A DNA stretch of 64,000 bases from NCBI RefSeq assembly GCF_020215645.1, contig NZ_CP084058.1, positions 7,378,001 through 7,442,000 of the forward strand, in the 5' to 3' direction. The notes under the pieces were generated by a model. The model had not been told where the DNA came from, ran no database searches, and saw only the letters and a list, made by a program, of their open reading frames with translations. Each line of letters starts with the position of its first letter. The first letter of the stretch is position 1. Positions 1 to 8,260 of the stretch are shown one piece after another. The translations under genes and the position numbers were made by a program. The DNA is from Nonomuraea gerenzanensis. Lineage in GTDB: Bacteria > Actinomycetota > Actinomycetes > Streptosporangiales > Streptosporangiaceae.

Positions 1-533
1 GCCGCGTCGATCGCGAAGACCGCCCACGGCTCGGCCACGACCAGCAGCACCCCCGCCAGCGAGGGCGCCACCACGCTCATGAACGACTCCGAGACGCGCA
101 GCGTGGCGTTGGCCCGCTGCACGTCCCCGGCGATGCGCGGGGTGATGCTGGCCACCCCGGGCTGGAAGGTGGCGCCGCCGGCGCCGACCAGCGCCAGCAG
201 CACGAGCACCTGCCACAGCTCGGGGGTGCCCACGGCGAGGAGCAGGGCGAGCAGCGACTGGAAGACCAGGCGCACGACGTCCGAGATGATCATCATGCGC
301 CGGGCGCCGAACCGGTCCGACAGGACGCCGCCCAAGACGATCAGGACGGCGAAGGGGCCCAGGTGGGCGGCCAGCGCGTAGCCGACCCCGCTGAGGCCGT
401 ACCCGGCGTGGATCATGGCGGCCGAGATGACCACGGGCAGCATGTAGTCACCCAGCAGGGACGTGCTGCGAGCCGCGAAGAACAGGCTGAAGTCGCGGTT
501 CCAGAGCCGCTGCGCGCCCCGTGCCTCTAACAC
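1..533 (-). CDS. MFS transporter, N-terminal part (runs off the window)
   Basis: Reading the minus strand from a GTG at 533 gives about 177 residues with no stop before the window edge. The product begins with a short basic stretch (LWNRDFSLFFAARSTSLLGDY), followed by alternating hydrophobic segments and the loop 2-3 motif LSDRFGARR. That loop is typical of the DHA-type major facilitator family (drug or metabolite efflux in the inner membrane). No in-frame ATG lies upstream and no strong ribosome site is visible, so the start is provisional; a TTG at 587 is the alternative. The C-terminal half is outside the window, so the substrate cannot be guessed. Confidence 0.8.
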   Translation of the reverse strand, partial: MLEARGAQRLWNRDFSLFFAARSTSLLGDYMLPVVISAAMIHAGYGLSGVGYALAAHLGPFAVLIVLGGVLSDRFGARRMMIISDVVRLVFQSLLALLLAVGTPELWQVLVLLALVGAGGATFQPGVASITPRIAGDVQRANATLRVSESFMSVVAPSLAGVLLVVAEPWAVFAIDA

Positions 534-622
534 GGTGAGCCGCCCGGCGGGCGGGTCACCGGCATCCCCGTGTCCCCATTCGTCCAAATGATCACAGCGG
601 GACAGCGGTGTCAAACCCCTCC

Positions 623-1486
623 TCAGCCGGCTCGGAAGGCGCCGGCGTGGTCGGCCACCCATTCGGCGTAGGTGCGCGCGGGCCGTCCGAGCGCCTGGTC
701 CACCTCCTGCGTCACCACCTGCCGGTCCCCGTCGAGGTAGTGGGCGTACCTGGCCAGCAGCGCCCGCGCCCAGGGCTCGGGCAGCCCGCCGGCCACCAGG
801 TGGGCGGCGACGGCCTGAGCCGGCACCTCCTCGAAACGCAGCGGCCTGCCGAGCTCCGCGGCGATCACCGCCACCATCTCCTCGTGCGACAGCGACTGCG
901 GCCCGGTCAGCTCCAGCCGGCGATCGTCCAGCTCATCGGTGAGCAGCGCGCGGGCCGCGACGTCGGCCAGGTCGCGCTCGTCGAGCACGGGCTCGCGGAA
1001 GCGGGCGCAGGCGTAGCGCACGACGTCGCCGGCGCGGAGCTGGCTGCCCCACGCCTGCGCGGAGTTGCCCGCGAAGCTGCTCGCCCGCAGGCTGGTCCAG
1101 GTCAGGCCGCTGTCCATGGCGGCCTGCTCCGCCTCCCTGTTCCTGTCGCCGCGCCAGCGGGAGGGCTGCAGCTCGTCCGGGTCGTCGATGTTGATCGCCG
1201 ACAGCGCCACCACCTTGCGGACGCCGTGCGCGGCGGCCACCTCCAGCAGCCGCCGCGCCGAGTCGCCGAACGAACGCGGGTGCAGGAAGACGGCCTCGGC
1301 GCCGTCGAAGCAGCCGGCCATCGTCTCGGGCCTGGACGGGTCCGCCTGGACGAGCTCGGCCGCGCCGGGCAGGGCGGCCCGCTCCGGCGTACGGCTCACG
1401 GCACGCACGCGGGCACCCGCGGCCAGCAGCCGCGGCACGACGAGCCGCCCGAAGGCGCCGGTGGCTCCGGTGACGAGAACGATCAT
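623..1486 (-). CDS. NAD(P)-binding NmrA-like SDR family protein
   Basis: The 287-residue product starts with a Rossmann fold carrying the glycine-rich dinucleotide motif TGATGAFG at residues 6-13. It continues as the atypical short-chain dehydrogenase/NmrA type: RxxxR after beta-2, VVALSAINI, and a C-terminal helical part. Such proteins are cytosolic NAD(P)H-dependent oxidoreductases or redox sensors; no substrate is evident. The ATG at 1486 is preceded by GGGAGGAA at good spacing, which decides the start. The same frame stays open upstream across the antisense of the sigma gene, but that part is shadow. The gene is divergent from the sigma factor gene at 1754. Confidence 0.85.
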   Translation of the reverse strand: MIVLVTGATGAFGRLVVPRLLAAGARVRAVSRTPERAALPGAAELVQADPSRPETMAGCFDGAEAVFLHPRSFGDSARRLLEVAAAHGVRKVVALSAINIDDPDELQPSRWRGDRNREAEQAAMDSGLTWTSLRASSFAGNSAQAWGSQLRAGDVVRYACARFREPVLDERDLADVAARALLTDELDDRRLELTGPQSLSHEEMVAVIAAELGRPLRFEEVPAQAVAAHLVAGGLPEPWARALLARYAHYLDGDRQVVTQEVDQALGRPARTYAEWVADHAGAFRAG

Positions 1487-1652
1487 GATGTTCCTCCCTT
1501 GGTCATGCCTCCTGAGAGGGACGGCGGGAGCGGGAACGTGACGCGCCACCGGCGGATGTGGCGCACGCCTCACCGGTTCCGCCGGTTGTAACCCTTTTGT
1601 GACCCATTTCGGGTGAAGGTTTGAAAAAACCGGGCATTCTTGATCTCGAAGT

Positions 1653-1710
1653 CCAGCAGAGGGCTTCGCCTCACGCGAATCACCTGAGCGTGCCTCTGCC
1701 TGGGCTTTTT
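1653..1710 (+). promoter_or_regulatory. structured leader before the sigma factor gene
   Basis: A long-range stem pairs GCAGAGG (1656-1662) with CCTCTGC (1693-1699). Inside it lie a small GGC-TTC-GCC hairpin (1662-1670) and a second stem CACGC (1672-1676) / GCGTG (1688-1692). A T-run follows at 1706-1710, so the element resembles an intrinsic terminator or a riboregulatory three-way structure 43 nt before the ATG. CTGCC at 1696-1700 could instead pair with GGGCAG (1718-1723). It matches no riboswitch class that I recognise. Confidence 0.4.
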
Positions 1711-1753
1711 CTGTCTTGGGCAGGGCCGCTGGCACCTTTCTTGGAGCAGTGAC

Positions 1754-2527
1754 ATGCCTGTCCTGAACATCGCATTCGAGCAGCTCACCGCCGAGGAACT
1801 GCTGGCCGACCTGGCCGACCCCCAGATCTCGGAGATGCACGCCGTTCGCATCCGCGAGCGGCTGGTGGAGATGCACGAGGGACTGGTCAGCGAGGTCACC
1901 CGCCGCTACCGGTACCGAGGCGAGCCCATGGAGGACCTGCGCCAGGCCGCGTACGTCGGGCTGATGAAGGCCGTCAACGGCTACGACCCCGAGCTCGGGC
2001 ACGAGTTCAGGGGCTACGCCATGATCACCATGATGGGCGAGGTCAAGCGCCACTTCCGCGACCGCACCTGGGCCATCCGGGTGCCGCGGGTCTACCAGGA
2101 ACGCCGCATCGAGCTCAACAAGGCCACCGCCGAGCTCACCCAGAAGCTGGGCCACTCCCCCACCGTGGCCGAGCTGGCCGAGAAGATGGGCATCTCCGAG
2201 GAGGACGTCCTGCTCGCGCTGGAGGCGTCCACCGCCTACAGCACCCTGTCGCTGGACGCCCCCGTCAGCAGCGGTGACGACGACGCCGCCGAGCTGAGCG
2301 ACTTCGTGGCCGACCAGGACGCCTCCCTCGACACGCTGGTGGACCGGCACGCGGTCAAGCCCCTCATCGACGCCCTGCCGCCGCGCGAGAAGAACATCCT
2401 GCTCATGCGGTTCTACGGGAACATGACGCAGTCGGAGATCGCCCAGGAGTTCGGCATCTCGCAGATGCACGTCTCCCGCATCCTGCGCGCCGTCCTCACC
2501 AAGCTGCGCACGGCCCTGTCGGAGTGA
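1754..2527 (+). CDS. RNA polymerase sigma factor, SigB/SigF type
   Basis: The 257-residue protein has the order of a group 3 sigma-70 factor of the SigB/SigF/SigG type. Region 2 holds the core-binding helix (EDLRQAAYVGLMKAVNGYDP) and the -10 recognition stretch (FRGYAMITMMGEVKRHFRD). Region 3 is near residues 120-160 (LGHSPTVAELAEKMG). Region 4 has its HTH near 225-250 (MTQSEIAQEFGISQMHVSRIL). These factors direct general-stress or developmental transcription and are usually held by anti-sigma factors. No anti-sigma or anti-anti-sigma gene is next to it, which is unusual. TTGGAG upstream serves as ribosome site. A structured leader precedes it and a strong hairpin follows it. Confidence 0.93.
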   Translation: MPVLNIAFEQLTAEELLADLADPQISEMHAVRIRERLVEMHEGLVSEVTRRYRYRGEPMEDLRQAAYVGLMKAVNGYDPELGHEFRGYAMITMMGEVKRHFRDRTWAIRVPRVYQERRIELNKATAELTQKLGHSPTVAELAEKMGISEEDVLLALEASTAYSTLSLDAPVSSGDDDAAELSDFVADQDASLDTLVDRHAVKPLIDALPPREKNILLMRFYGNMTQSEIAQEFGISQMHVSRILRAVLTKLRTALSE

Positions 2528-2541
2528 GCCACGGTCCTTCA

Positions 2542-2577
2542 GGCCGAGGCCGCGGGTGATCCACCACGGCCTCGGCC
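2542..2577 (+). terminator. hairpin terminator after the sigma factor gene
   Basis: A perfect 11-bp inverted repeat, GGCCGAGGCCG (2542-2552) and CGGCCTCGGCC (2567-2577), lies 15 nt after the sigma stop codon. It has no T-tract, as is usual in actinobacteria. It also covers the first possible cobF start at 2556, which argues for the later cobF start at 2607. Confidence 0.7.
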
Positions 2578-2606
2578 CCGGCCCGGGCTCTGGCACACTC
2601 TCACAG

Positions 2607-3371
2607 GTGAAGCGGCTACTCCTCATCGGCATCGGCGCCGGCGACCCCGACCATCTCACCCTGCAGGCGGTCAAGGCGATCGCCGCCGCGGACGTGTTCT
2701 TCATCGTGGACAAGGGCGAGGTCAAGCAGGATCTCATCCAGCTCCGGCTGGACATGATCGCCGAGCACGGGCGGGCGCCGTACCGGATCGCCGAGGCCCG
2801 CGACCCGGAGCGCGACCGCGACGCCGCCGCCTACACCGCCGCCGTGGACGACTGGCGCTCGCGGCGCGGGCACGCCATCGAGGCGCTCGTCCGCGACGAG
2901 CTGGCCGACGGCGAGACGGGCGCGTTCCTCGTGTGGGGCGACCCCGGCGTGTACGACAGCACGCTGGCCATCGTCGAGGAGATCCTCCAGCGGGGGAACG
3001 TCACCTTCGACTACCAGGTCGTCCCCGGCATCAGCAGCGTGGCCGCGCTGACGGCCGCCCATCGCCTCAGCCTGACGCAGGTCGGCCGGCCCGTGCACCT
3101 GACGACGGGCCGGCGCCTGGCCGAGAGCGGCCCGACGGCCGACGACGTGGTGGTGATGCTCGACGCCCACTGCTCGTTCGCCGGGCTCACGGAGTACGCG
3201 ATCCACTGGGGCGCCTACGTGGGCACCGCCGACGAGATCCTCGTGTCGGGGCCGGTGGCCGAGGTGGGCGAGCGCATCAAGCAGGTGCGGGCCGAGGCGC
3301 GGGCCCGCAAGGGGTGGATCATGGACACGTACCTGCTGCGGCGCCTGTCACCTCGTCCGGAACAAGCCTGA
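2607..3371 (+). CDS. cobF: precorrin-6A synthase (deacetylating), CobF
   Basis: The 254-residue product belongs to the tetrapyrrole methylase family. GIGAGDPDHLT at residues 8-18 is the SAM-binding start, WGDPGVYDS at 110-118 is the second conserved loop, and VVPGISS at 138-144 is the family's proline-glycine motif. CobF methylates precorrin-5 at C-1 and releases acetate in the aerobic cobalamin pathway. GTG at 2607 is preferred over an in-frame ATG at 2556, because the ATG sits inside the terminator hairpin and the GTG gives the normal family length. No other cob genes are nearby, so it is a displaced single pathway gene. Confidence 0.9.
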   Translation: MKRLLLIGIGAGDPDHLTLQAVKAIAAADVFFIVDKGEVKQDLIQLRLDMIAEHGRAPYRIAEARDPERDRDAAAYTAAVDDWRSRRGHAIEALVRDELADGETGAFLVWGDPGVYDSTLAIVEEILQRGNVTFDYQVVPGISSVAALTAAHRLSLTQVGRPVHLTTGRRLAESGPTADDVVVMLDAHCSFAGLTEYAIHWGAYVGTADEILVSGPVAEVGERIKQVRAEARARKGWIMDTYLLRRLSPRPEQA

Positions 3372-3613
3372 CCAGCTCCGTACCCCACTCGGTGTCGTCG
3401 GCGGTGGCGAGCAGCACGACGCTCCACCCCGGATCGGGCAGCCGGGCGCGCGGCGCGCAGGCCCGGCCGGCCGCCGCCGTGCCGGTGCACGCGATGACCG
3501 GCGTGCTCGCGCAGGCCCCCATCGCCGCGCTGCCGATTCCGAGCGCGCCGGACCGGGCACCGTCGGGCTAAGGTGAGGCGTTCTGATCCGATCTTGACCC
3601 CCCGGGAAGCGAA

Positions 3614-4435
3614 GTGCCCCGTCATCACCGATTAGGCGTCCCCGCCCTGATCATCACGGCTCTCTACGCCGCCGCCCTCCTGACCACCGGCACCCTCGCC
3701 CTGACCACCGGCGACGTCGCACCGCTGTGGCGGCTGACGGTGTTCGCGCAGGTGGAGGAGGCCGTCGAGGCCACCCCGCAGAACGTGGCCACCATGCTGC
3801 TGATCGGCCTGCCCTGGGCCTGCGCGCTGTGGCTGTGCCTGCGCGGCCCCCGCACGGGGCGGCCGCCCGAGCTGACCCCGCAGGACCGGCGGCTGCGCGT
3901 GGCGCTGTACGCGGCCGCGGCGGCCTGGCTGCTCTACCCCATCACGCCCGGCTGGCCCTGGTGGGCGGCCATGCTCGACTCGCTGCTGATGCTCGCGGTG
4001 GTGGTGCTGTTCAACCCCGTGCTGGGCGACGGTCTCGAGTACGCGGGCCTGGCGCGGATCGCCGGCATCCTGGCCTACGGCGGCGCCGCCGTCACCGCGG
4101 TGACCGACGAACTCGGCGTGGACCTCGGGCCGTTCGTCCTGCTCTGCCTGGTGGGCCAGCTCGTCTGGATGGTGCTGGTGCTGCGCGCGCAACGCTGGGA
4201 CGACCGCTGGCCGTTCGTCACCTACCTGTACGGGATCACATCCCTGGTGCTGCCGATGCTGGTCATGACGCTGGGCTGGCTGGTCGTGGACGTCGGCAGC
4301 CTCTACTACAGCCTCGCGGCGGCGGCCGGCGTGCTGATGGCCACCTGGCTGGCCCAGTCGGCGCACGACCTCGCCGACCCGCGCAACCGGCCCGTCGCGC
4401 CCGTACCGCTGCCCACGGAACCGACCACCCCGTGA
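3614..4435 (+). CDS. polytopic membrane protein of unknown function
   Basis: The 273-residue product is almost entirely hydrophobic, with about seven likely membrane segments and a short proline-rich C-terminal tail. It starts at GTG 3614, and codon 7 is a rare TTA. I do not recognise a named family. Its order of motifs (W..CLRGP after segment 2, QRWDDRW before segment 6, and TWLAQSAHDLA at the end) recurs in the N-terminal half of the 614-residue protein encoded at 21037-22881, so the two look like distant paralogues. It is convergent with the amidohydrolase gene. Function unknown. Confidence 0.75.
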   Translation: MPRHHRLGVPALIITALYAAALLTTGTLALTTGDVAPLWRLTVFAQVEEAVEATPQNVATMLLIGLPWACALWLCLRGPRTGRPPELTPQDRRLRVALYAAAAAWLLYPITPGWPWWAAMLDSLLMLAVVVLFNPVLGDGLEYAGLARIAGILAYGGAAVTAVTDELGVDLGPFVLLCLVGQLVWMVLVLRAQRWDDRWPFVTYLYGITSLVLPMLVMTLGWLVVDVGSLYYSLAAAAGVLMATWLAQSAHDLADPRNRPVAPVPLPTEPTTP

Positions 4436-4478
4436 CAGCGCCCGTACCGCCGTCCCACGGAAGCGACCACCCGTGACG
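4397..4478 (+). repeat. 41-bp tandem duplication across a stop codon
   Basis: Copy 1 (4397-4437) and copy 2 (4438-4478) both run GCGCCCGTACCGC...CCACGGAA.CGACCACC..GTGAC, with a few substitutions and compensating single-base indels. Copy 1 holds the last codons and the TGA of the membrane protein gene; copy 2 repeats that tail beyond the stop. Confidence 0.8.
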
Positions 4479-4479
4479 C

Positions 4480-6201
4480 TCACGCGGATCTGCGGTCGGC
4501 GCCCAGGAACGTCCCGGTGCGGCGCGCGCTGCCGTAACCGGCGGCGAAGGCGCCGTCCTCGAAGACCGGCTCGCCCGCCACGCACACCGCCCTGACGGCG
4601 GCGTCGCTGCGGTTCACCATCCGCCGCACGCCGCCGAAACCCGGCATGGGCGCCTCGTGGTAACCGGCCAGCCGGTCGTCGAGCCCCGCCGGGTCCAGCA
4701 CGACCAGGTCGGCCCGATCGCCGGTGCGCAGCGTGCCGGCCCGCAGCCCGAACCAGTCGGCCGGCTCGCCGGTCAGCCGGTGCACCGCCTGCTCCACCGT
4801 CATGCAGGGCCGCCCCGCCGCCCGCGCGGCCACGACGCGCTGCAGCAGCCGCAGCGGCAGGTTGTAGTGCGCCATGTTGCGCAGGTGCGCCCCCGTCTCG
4901 GCGAACCCCAGGTGCAGCGCCGGATGGCCGGCCAGCCTGTCCAGCACGTGCGGCCGGTGGCGGGCGATCGTGGTCCGCCAGCGCAGCCGCGACCCGTGCG
5001 CGACCACGAGATCCAGGAACGTCTCGGCCGGATGCCGCCCGCGCTCCGCCGCCACCTCGCCGAACGACCGGCCCACCACCGCCTCGTCGGGGCAGGAGAC
5101 GATGCCGGCGTCGTACAGATGCCGGAACCTGCTGTCGTAGCCGCGGCGGAACCACCGCCGGTAGGCCCGCCGCGACAGCAGCCGCGCCCGCTCCGCCTCC
5201 TGGCGCAGGTGCAGCGCGGCCGCGGTGGCGCCGAACTCCTCGAAGATCGCCAGGTCGATGCCGTCGGCGTACAGCTCGTACGGAACCGGCAGGTGCTGCC
5301 AGCGCACCTCCGCCCCCAGCAGCCGATTGGCCGGCATGGTCAGGCCCCCGAGCACGGGCGAGGTGCCGAGATCGAGCGCCGGCAGCAGCGACGTCTTCAG
5401 CCGCGGCCGCACCCACAGCCCGGCGCTGGCCAGGAAGAACGGCAGGCTGCTCCACGGCCTGGCGGCGCCGGGGGCGCTCTGCAGCACCCGGCCGCGGGCA
5501 CGCAGCACCCGGTGCAGCGCCCGGTACTCGCGCCAGCCCGCGAACGTGGACGGCAGCCGCGCCGACCGGAACCGCTCGCCGTCGAGCCGGCAGTACGTGC
5601 TGCTCACCGTGGACAGCCCGAGGAACCCGGCGTCCAGGGCACGGTCCAGCAGCGCCGTCATCCGGTCCAGGTCCTGGCCGGTGGCGGGGTCGGCGGCGAC
5701 CGCGCGGCCCAGCCCCATGACGTACGCGCGCAGGTCGGAGTGGCCGAGGAAGGCGGCCACGTTGGGGCCGAGCGGCCGGGTCAGCAGCGCCTGCACGTAC
5801 TCGTCGGCGCCGGACCAGCGCCGGTGCCGCTTCAGCGCGTCGAGCACGGCGGCGTGCGGCAGCGCCTCGACCCGGCTGAACAGGTCGGCCGCGTCGTCGG
5901 CCGGGCAGTAGACGGCCGACAGCGAGCAGTTGCCGAGCACGACCGTGGTCACGCCGTGCCGCACGGACTCGGGCAGCCCAGGGGACGACAGCACCTCGAT
6001 GTCGTAGTGCGTGTGCACGTCCAGGAAACCCGGCAGCACCCAGCAGCCGCCCGCGTCGAGCACCCGCCGGCACCCGGCCTGCGGCAGCGGCTCCGCCGAG
6101 ACGGCCGCCACCCGCCCGGCCCGCACCCCGAGGTCGCGGACGGCGGACGGGCTCCCCGTGCCGTCGAACCAGCGGCCCCCCTTGATGATCAAGTCGAACA
6201 T
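4480..6201 (-). CDS. D-aminoacylase-like amidohydrolase (amidohydrolase family 3)
   Basis: The 573-residue protein opens with the family signature LIIKGGRWFDGTG, then DVHTHYD with metal-binding H63 and H65, and GNCSLS at residues 90-95, where a bridging cysteine (C92) is expected. The middle is the TIM-barrel. The C-terminal beta-sandwich ends with GTLRTGDRADLVVLDP, the usual closing motif. Family members hydrolyse N-acyl-D-amino acids or D-hydantoin-like amides in the cytosol. Where relatives often read GFSDAGAH, this protein reads GFAETGAH, so the usual Asp is a Glu. Length fits the family. Substrate not predictable. Confidence 0.85.
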   Translation of the reverse strand: MFDLIIKGGRWFDGTGSPSAVRDLGVRAGRVAAVSAEPLPQAGCRRVLDAGGCWVLPGFLDVHTHYDIEVLSSPGLPESVRHGVTTVVLGNCSLSAVYCPADDAADLFSRVEALPHAAVLDALKRHRRWSGADEYVQALLTRPLGPNVAAFLGHSDLRAYVMGLGRAVAADPATGQDLDRMTALLDRALDAGFLGLSTVSSTYCRLDGERFRSARLPSTFAGWREYRALHRVLRARGRVLQSAPGAARPWSSLPFFLASAGLWVRPRLKTSLLPALDLGTSPVLGGLTMPANRLLGAEVRWQHLPVPYELYADGIDLAIFEEFGATAAALHLRQEAERARLLSRRAYRRWFRRGYDSRFRHLYDAGIVSCPDEAVVGRSFGEVAAERGRHPAETFLDLVVAHGSRLRWRTTIARHRPHVLDRLAGHPALHLGFAETGAHLRNMAHYNLPLRLLQRVVAARAAGRPCMTVEQAVHRLTGEPADWFGLRAGTLRTGDRADLVVLDPAGLDDRLAGYHEAPMPGFGGVRRMVNRSDAAVRAVCVAGEPVFEDGAFAAGYGSARRTGTFLGADRRSA

Positions 6202-6255
6202 CGCGTCCTTCGGCTGTCGCGTACGGTGAGCGATCGTTCGAACACCCTACGGCAT

Positions 6256-6304
6256 GGGACGGCGGCCGGACCGCGCCGCGCCACGCGTGTCCGGCCGCCG
6301 TCCC
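6256..6304 (-). terminator. hairpin terminator of the ABC exporter operon
   Basis: GGGACGGCGGCCGGA (6256-6270) and TCCGGCCGCCGTCCC (6290-6304) form a perfect 15-bp stem with a 19-nt loop, starting 3 nt beyond the stop of the second exporter gene. It also separates that operon from the start of the amidohydrolase gene. Confidence 0.8.
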
Positions 6305-6307
6305 CTC

Positions 6308-8260
6308 CTAGTCGAGCTCCGCCACCGCCTGGGCGAACTGGGCCGAGTACAGCCGGGCGTACGCGCCGCCCGCCGCCAGCAGCGACTCGTGCGTGCCCTG
6401 CTCGACGATCCGCCCGCCGTCCATCACCAGGATCAGGCTGGCGTCGCGGATCGTGGACAGCCGGTGCGCGATCACGAAACTCGTCCGCCCCTTCCGCAGC
6501 GAGCTCATCGCCCGCTGGATGAGCACCTCGGTCCGCGTGTCGACCGAGCTGGTCGCCTCGTCCAGGATGAGGATCGCCGGCTCCGACAGGAACGCCCGCG
6601 CGATCGTGATGAGCTGCTTCTCGCCCGCGCTGACCGCCGCGCCCTCCTCGTCGATCACCGTGTCGTAGCCGTCGGGCAGCGTGTGCGCGATGCGGTCCAC
6701 GTGCGCCGCCGCCGCGGCGGCCTCGATCCGCTCGCGCGTGGCGCCCTCCGCGCCGTAGCCGATGTTCTCCGCGATCGTGCCGCCGAACAGCCAGGTGTCC
6801 TGCAGCACCATGCCGATGTCGGCGCGCAGCTCCTCCCGCGACATCTTCGCGATGTCGACCCCGTCGAGCATGATGCGGCCGCCCGTCACCTCGTAGAAGC
6901 GCATGATGAGGTTGACCAGCGTCGTCTTGCCCGCACCCGTGGGGCCGACGATGGCCACCGTCTGGCCGGGCTCCACGGTCAGCGACAGGTCCTCGATCAG
7001 CGGGCGGTCCTCGGCGTACCTGAAGGACACGTGCTCGAACGCCACGCGCCCCCTGACCCGCTCAGGCCGTACGGGCTCGGCCGGCTCGGCCGACTGCTCG
7101 GGCGCCTCCAGCAGCTCGAAGACCCGCTCGGCCGAGGCGGCGCCCGACTGCACGAGGCCGGCCATGCCCGCCACCTGGGTCAGCGGCTGGCTGAACTGCC
7201 GCGAGTACTGCACGAACGCCTGCACGTCGCCCAGCGAGATCGAGCCCGAGGCCACCTTGAGCCCGCCCACCACGGCGACCAGCACGTAGTTGAGGTTGCC
7301 GATGAACATCATGGCCGGCTGGATGACACCGGAGATGAACTGCGCGCGGAAACTGGAGGCGAACAGCGCCTCGTTGTGCTGCTCGAAGGTCTCGGCCGCC
7401 TCCTGCTGCCTGCCGAACACCCGCACCAGCGTGTGACCGCCGTACATCTCCTCGATGTGACCGTTCAGCTTGCCCGTCGAGGACCACTGCTTGATGAACT
7501 GCGGCTGCGCCCGCTTGCCGACGACCGCCGTCACGTACACCGACACCGGCACCGTGACCAGCGCGATCAGCGCCAGCACCGGCGAGATCCAGAACATCAC
7601 CACCAGCACCGCCACGACCGTCAGCACCGAGGAGATGAGCTGGCTCATCGTCTGCTGCAGCGTCTGCGCGATGTTGTCGGTGTCGTTCGTGGCCCGGCTG
7701 AGGATCTCACCGCGCGGCTGGCCGTCCAGGTAGCTCAGCGGCAGCCGCGCCAGCTTGCCCTCGATCCGCTCGCGCAGCCGCGCCGCCGCCCGCTGCACCA
7801 CCACGGTCGTCAGCCGGAACTGCACGATGCCCAGCACCGCCGCCACCACGTAGATCGCCAGCACCCAGCCCAGCACATGCGCCAGGGCGGTGAAGTCGAT
7901 GCCGCGGCCGGGCACGACGCTCATCGAGGCCACCATGTCGGCGAACGTGCCCTGCCCCTCGGCCCGCAGCCCCGCCACGGCCTGCTCCTTGGTCACCCCT
8001 GCGGGCAGCCCGGCCCCGATGATGCCGGTGAAGATGAGGTCCGTGGCGTGACCGAGGATCTTCGGGCCGGCCACCGTCAGCGCCACGCTGGCCGCGCCGA
8101 GCGCCAGGATCACGGCCAGCAGCGCCCGCTCGGGGCGCAGCAGCATCGCCAGCTTGCGCAGCGTGCCGCCGAAGTCGAGCGCCTTCTCCACCGGGCCGCC
8201 CATCATCCGGGCCGGGCCGAACCCGGGCTGCGGGCGCCGCGCCGGCGCCTGAGTCGTCAC
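6308..8260 (-). CDS. ABC exporter half-transporter B (TMD-NBD, catalytic-site subunit)
   Basis: The 650-residue half-transporter has a six-helix exporter domain (about residues 35-380) and an ATPase domain. Walker A is GPTGAGKT at 439-446. The Walker B/Glu motif is ILILDE ending at E568, and the switch His is H599. The signature is SAGEKQ at 544-549 instead of LSGGQ. The canonical catalytic Glu here, with a degenerate signature, complements subunit A (8257-9993). Together they fit a heterodimeric exporter with one active and one degenerate ATP site. GTG at 8260 overlaps the upstream stop as GTGA, indicating coupling. Substrate unknown; the TetR partner suggests efflux of a toxic small molecule. 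Confidence 0.93.
   Translation of the reverse strand: MTTQAPARRPQPGFGPARMMGGPVEKALDFGGTLRKLAMLLRPERALLAVILALGAASVALTVAGPKILGHATDLIFTGIIGAGLPAGVTKEQAVAGLRAEGQGTFADMVASMSVVPGRGIDFTALAHVLGWVLAIYVVAAVLGIVQFRLTTVVVQRAAARLRERIEGKLARLPLSYLDGQPRGEILSRATNDTDNIAQTLQQTMSQLISSVLTVVAVLVVMFWISPVLALIALVTVPVSVYVTAVVGKRAQPQFIKQWSSTGKLNGHIEEMYGGHTLVRVFGRQQEAAETFEQHNEALFASSFRAQFISGVIQPAMMFIGNLNYVLVAVVGGLKVASGSISLGDVQAFVQYSRQFSQPLTQVAGMAGLVQSGAASAERVFELLEAPEQSAEPAEPVRPERVRGRVAFEHVSFRYAEDRPLIEDLSLTVEPGQTVAIVGPTGAGKTTLVNLIMRFYEVTGGRIMLDGVDIAKMSREELRADIGMVLQDTWLFGGTIAENIGYGAEGATRERIEAAAAAAHVDRIAHTLPDGYDTVIDEEGAAVSAGEKQLITIARAFLSEPAILILDEATSSVDTRTEVLIQRAMSSLRKGRTSFVIAHRLSTIRDASLILVMDGGRIVEQGTHESLLAAGGAYARLYSAQFAQAVAELD

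Noticed and set aside
1590..1640. Possible SigF-type promoter (GTTT...GGG) before the sigma gene.
   Set aside because: The GTTT and GGG elements are only about 9 nt apart, too close for a promoter of that class.
2556..2606. Upstream ATG start for cobF.
   Set aside because: It lies inside the hairpin after the sigma gene and adds 17 residues absent from the family; GTG 2607 fits better.
3319..3522. A 67-codon minus-strand frame containing GWSVVLLATADDTEWGTEL, vaguely like a flavoprotein N-terminus.
   Set aside because: It overlaps the 3' end of cobF, stops early and lacks further motifs; at most a tiny relic, not supportable as a gene.
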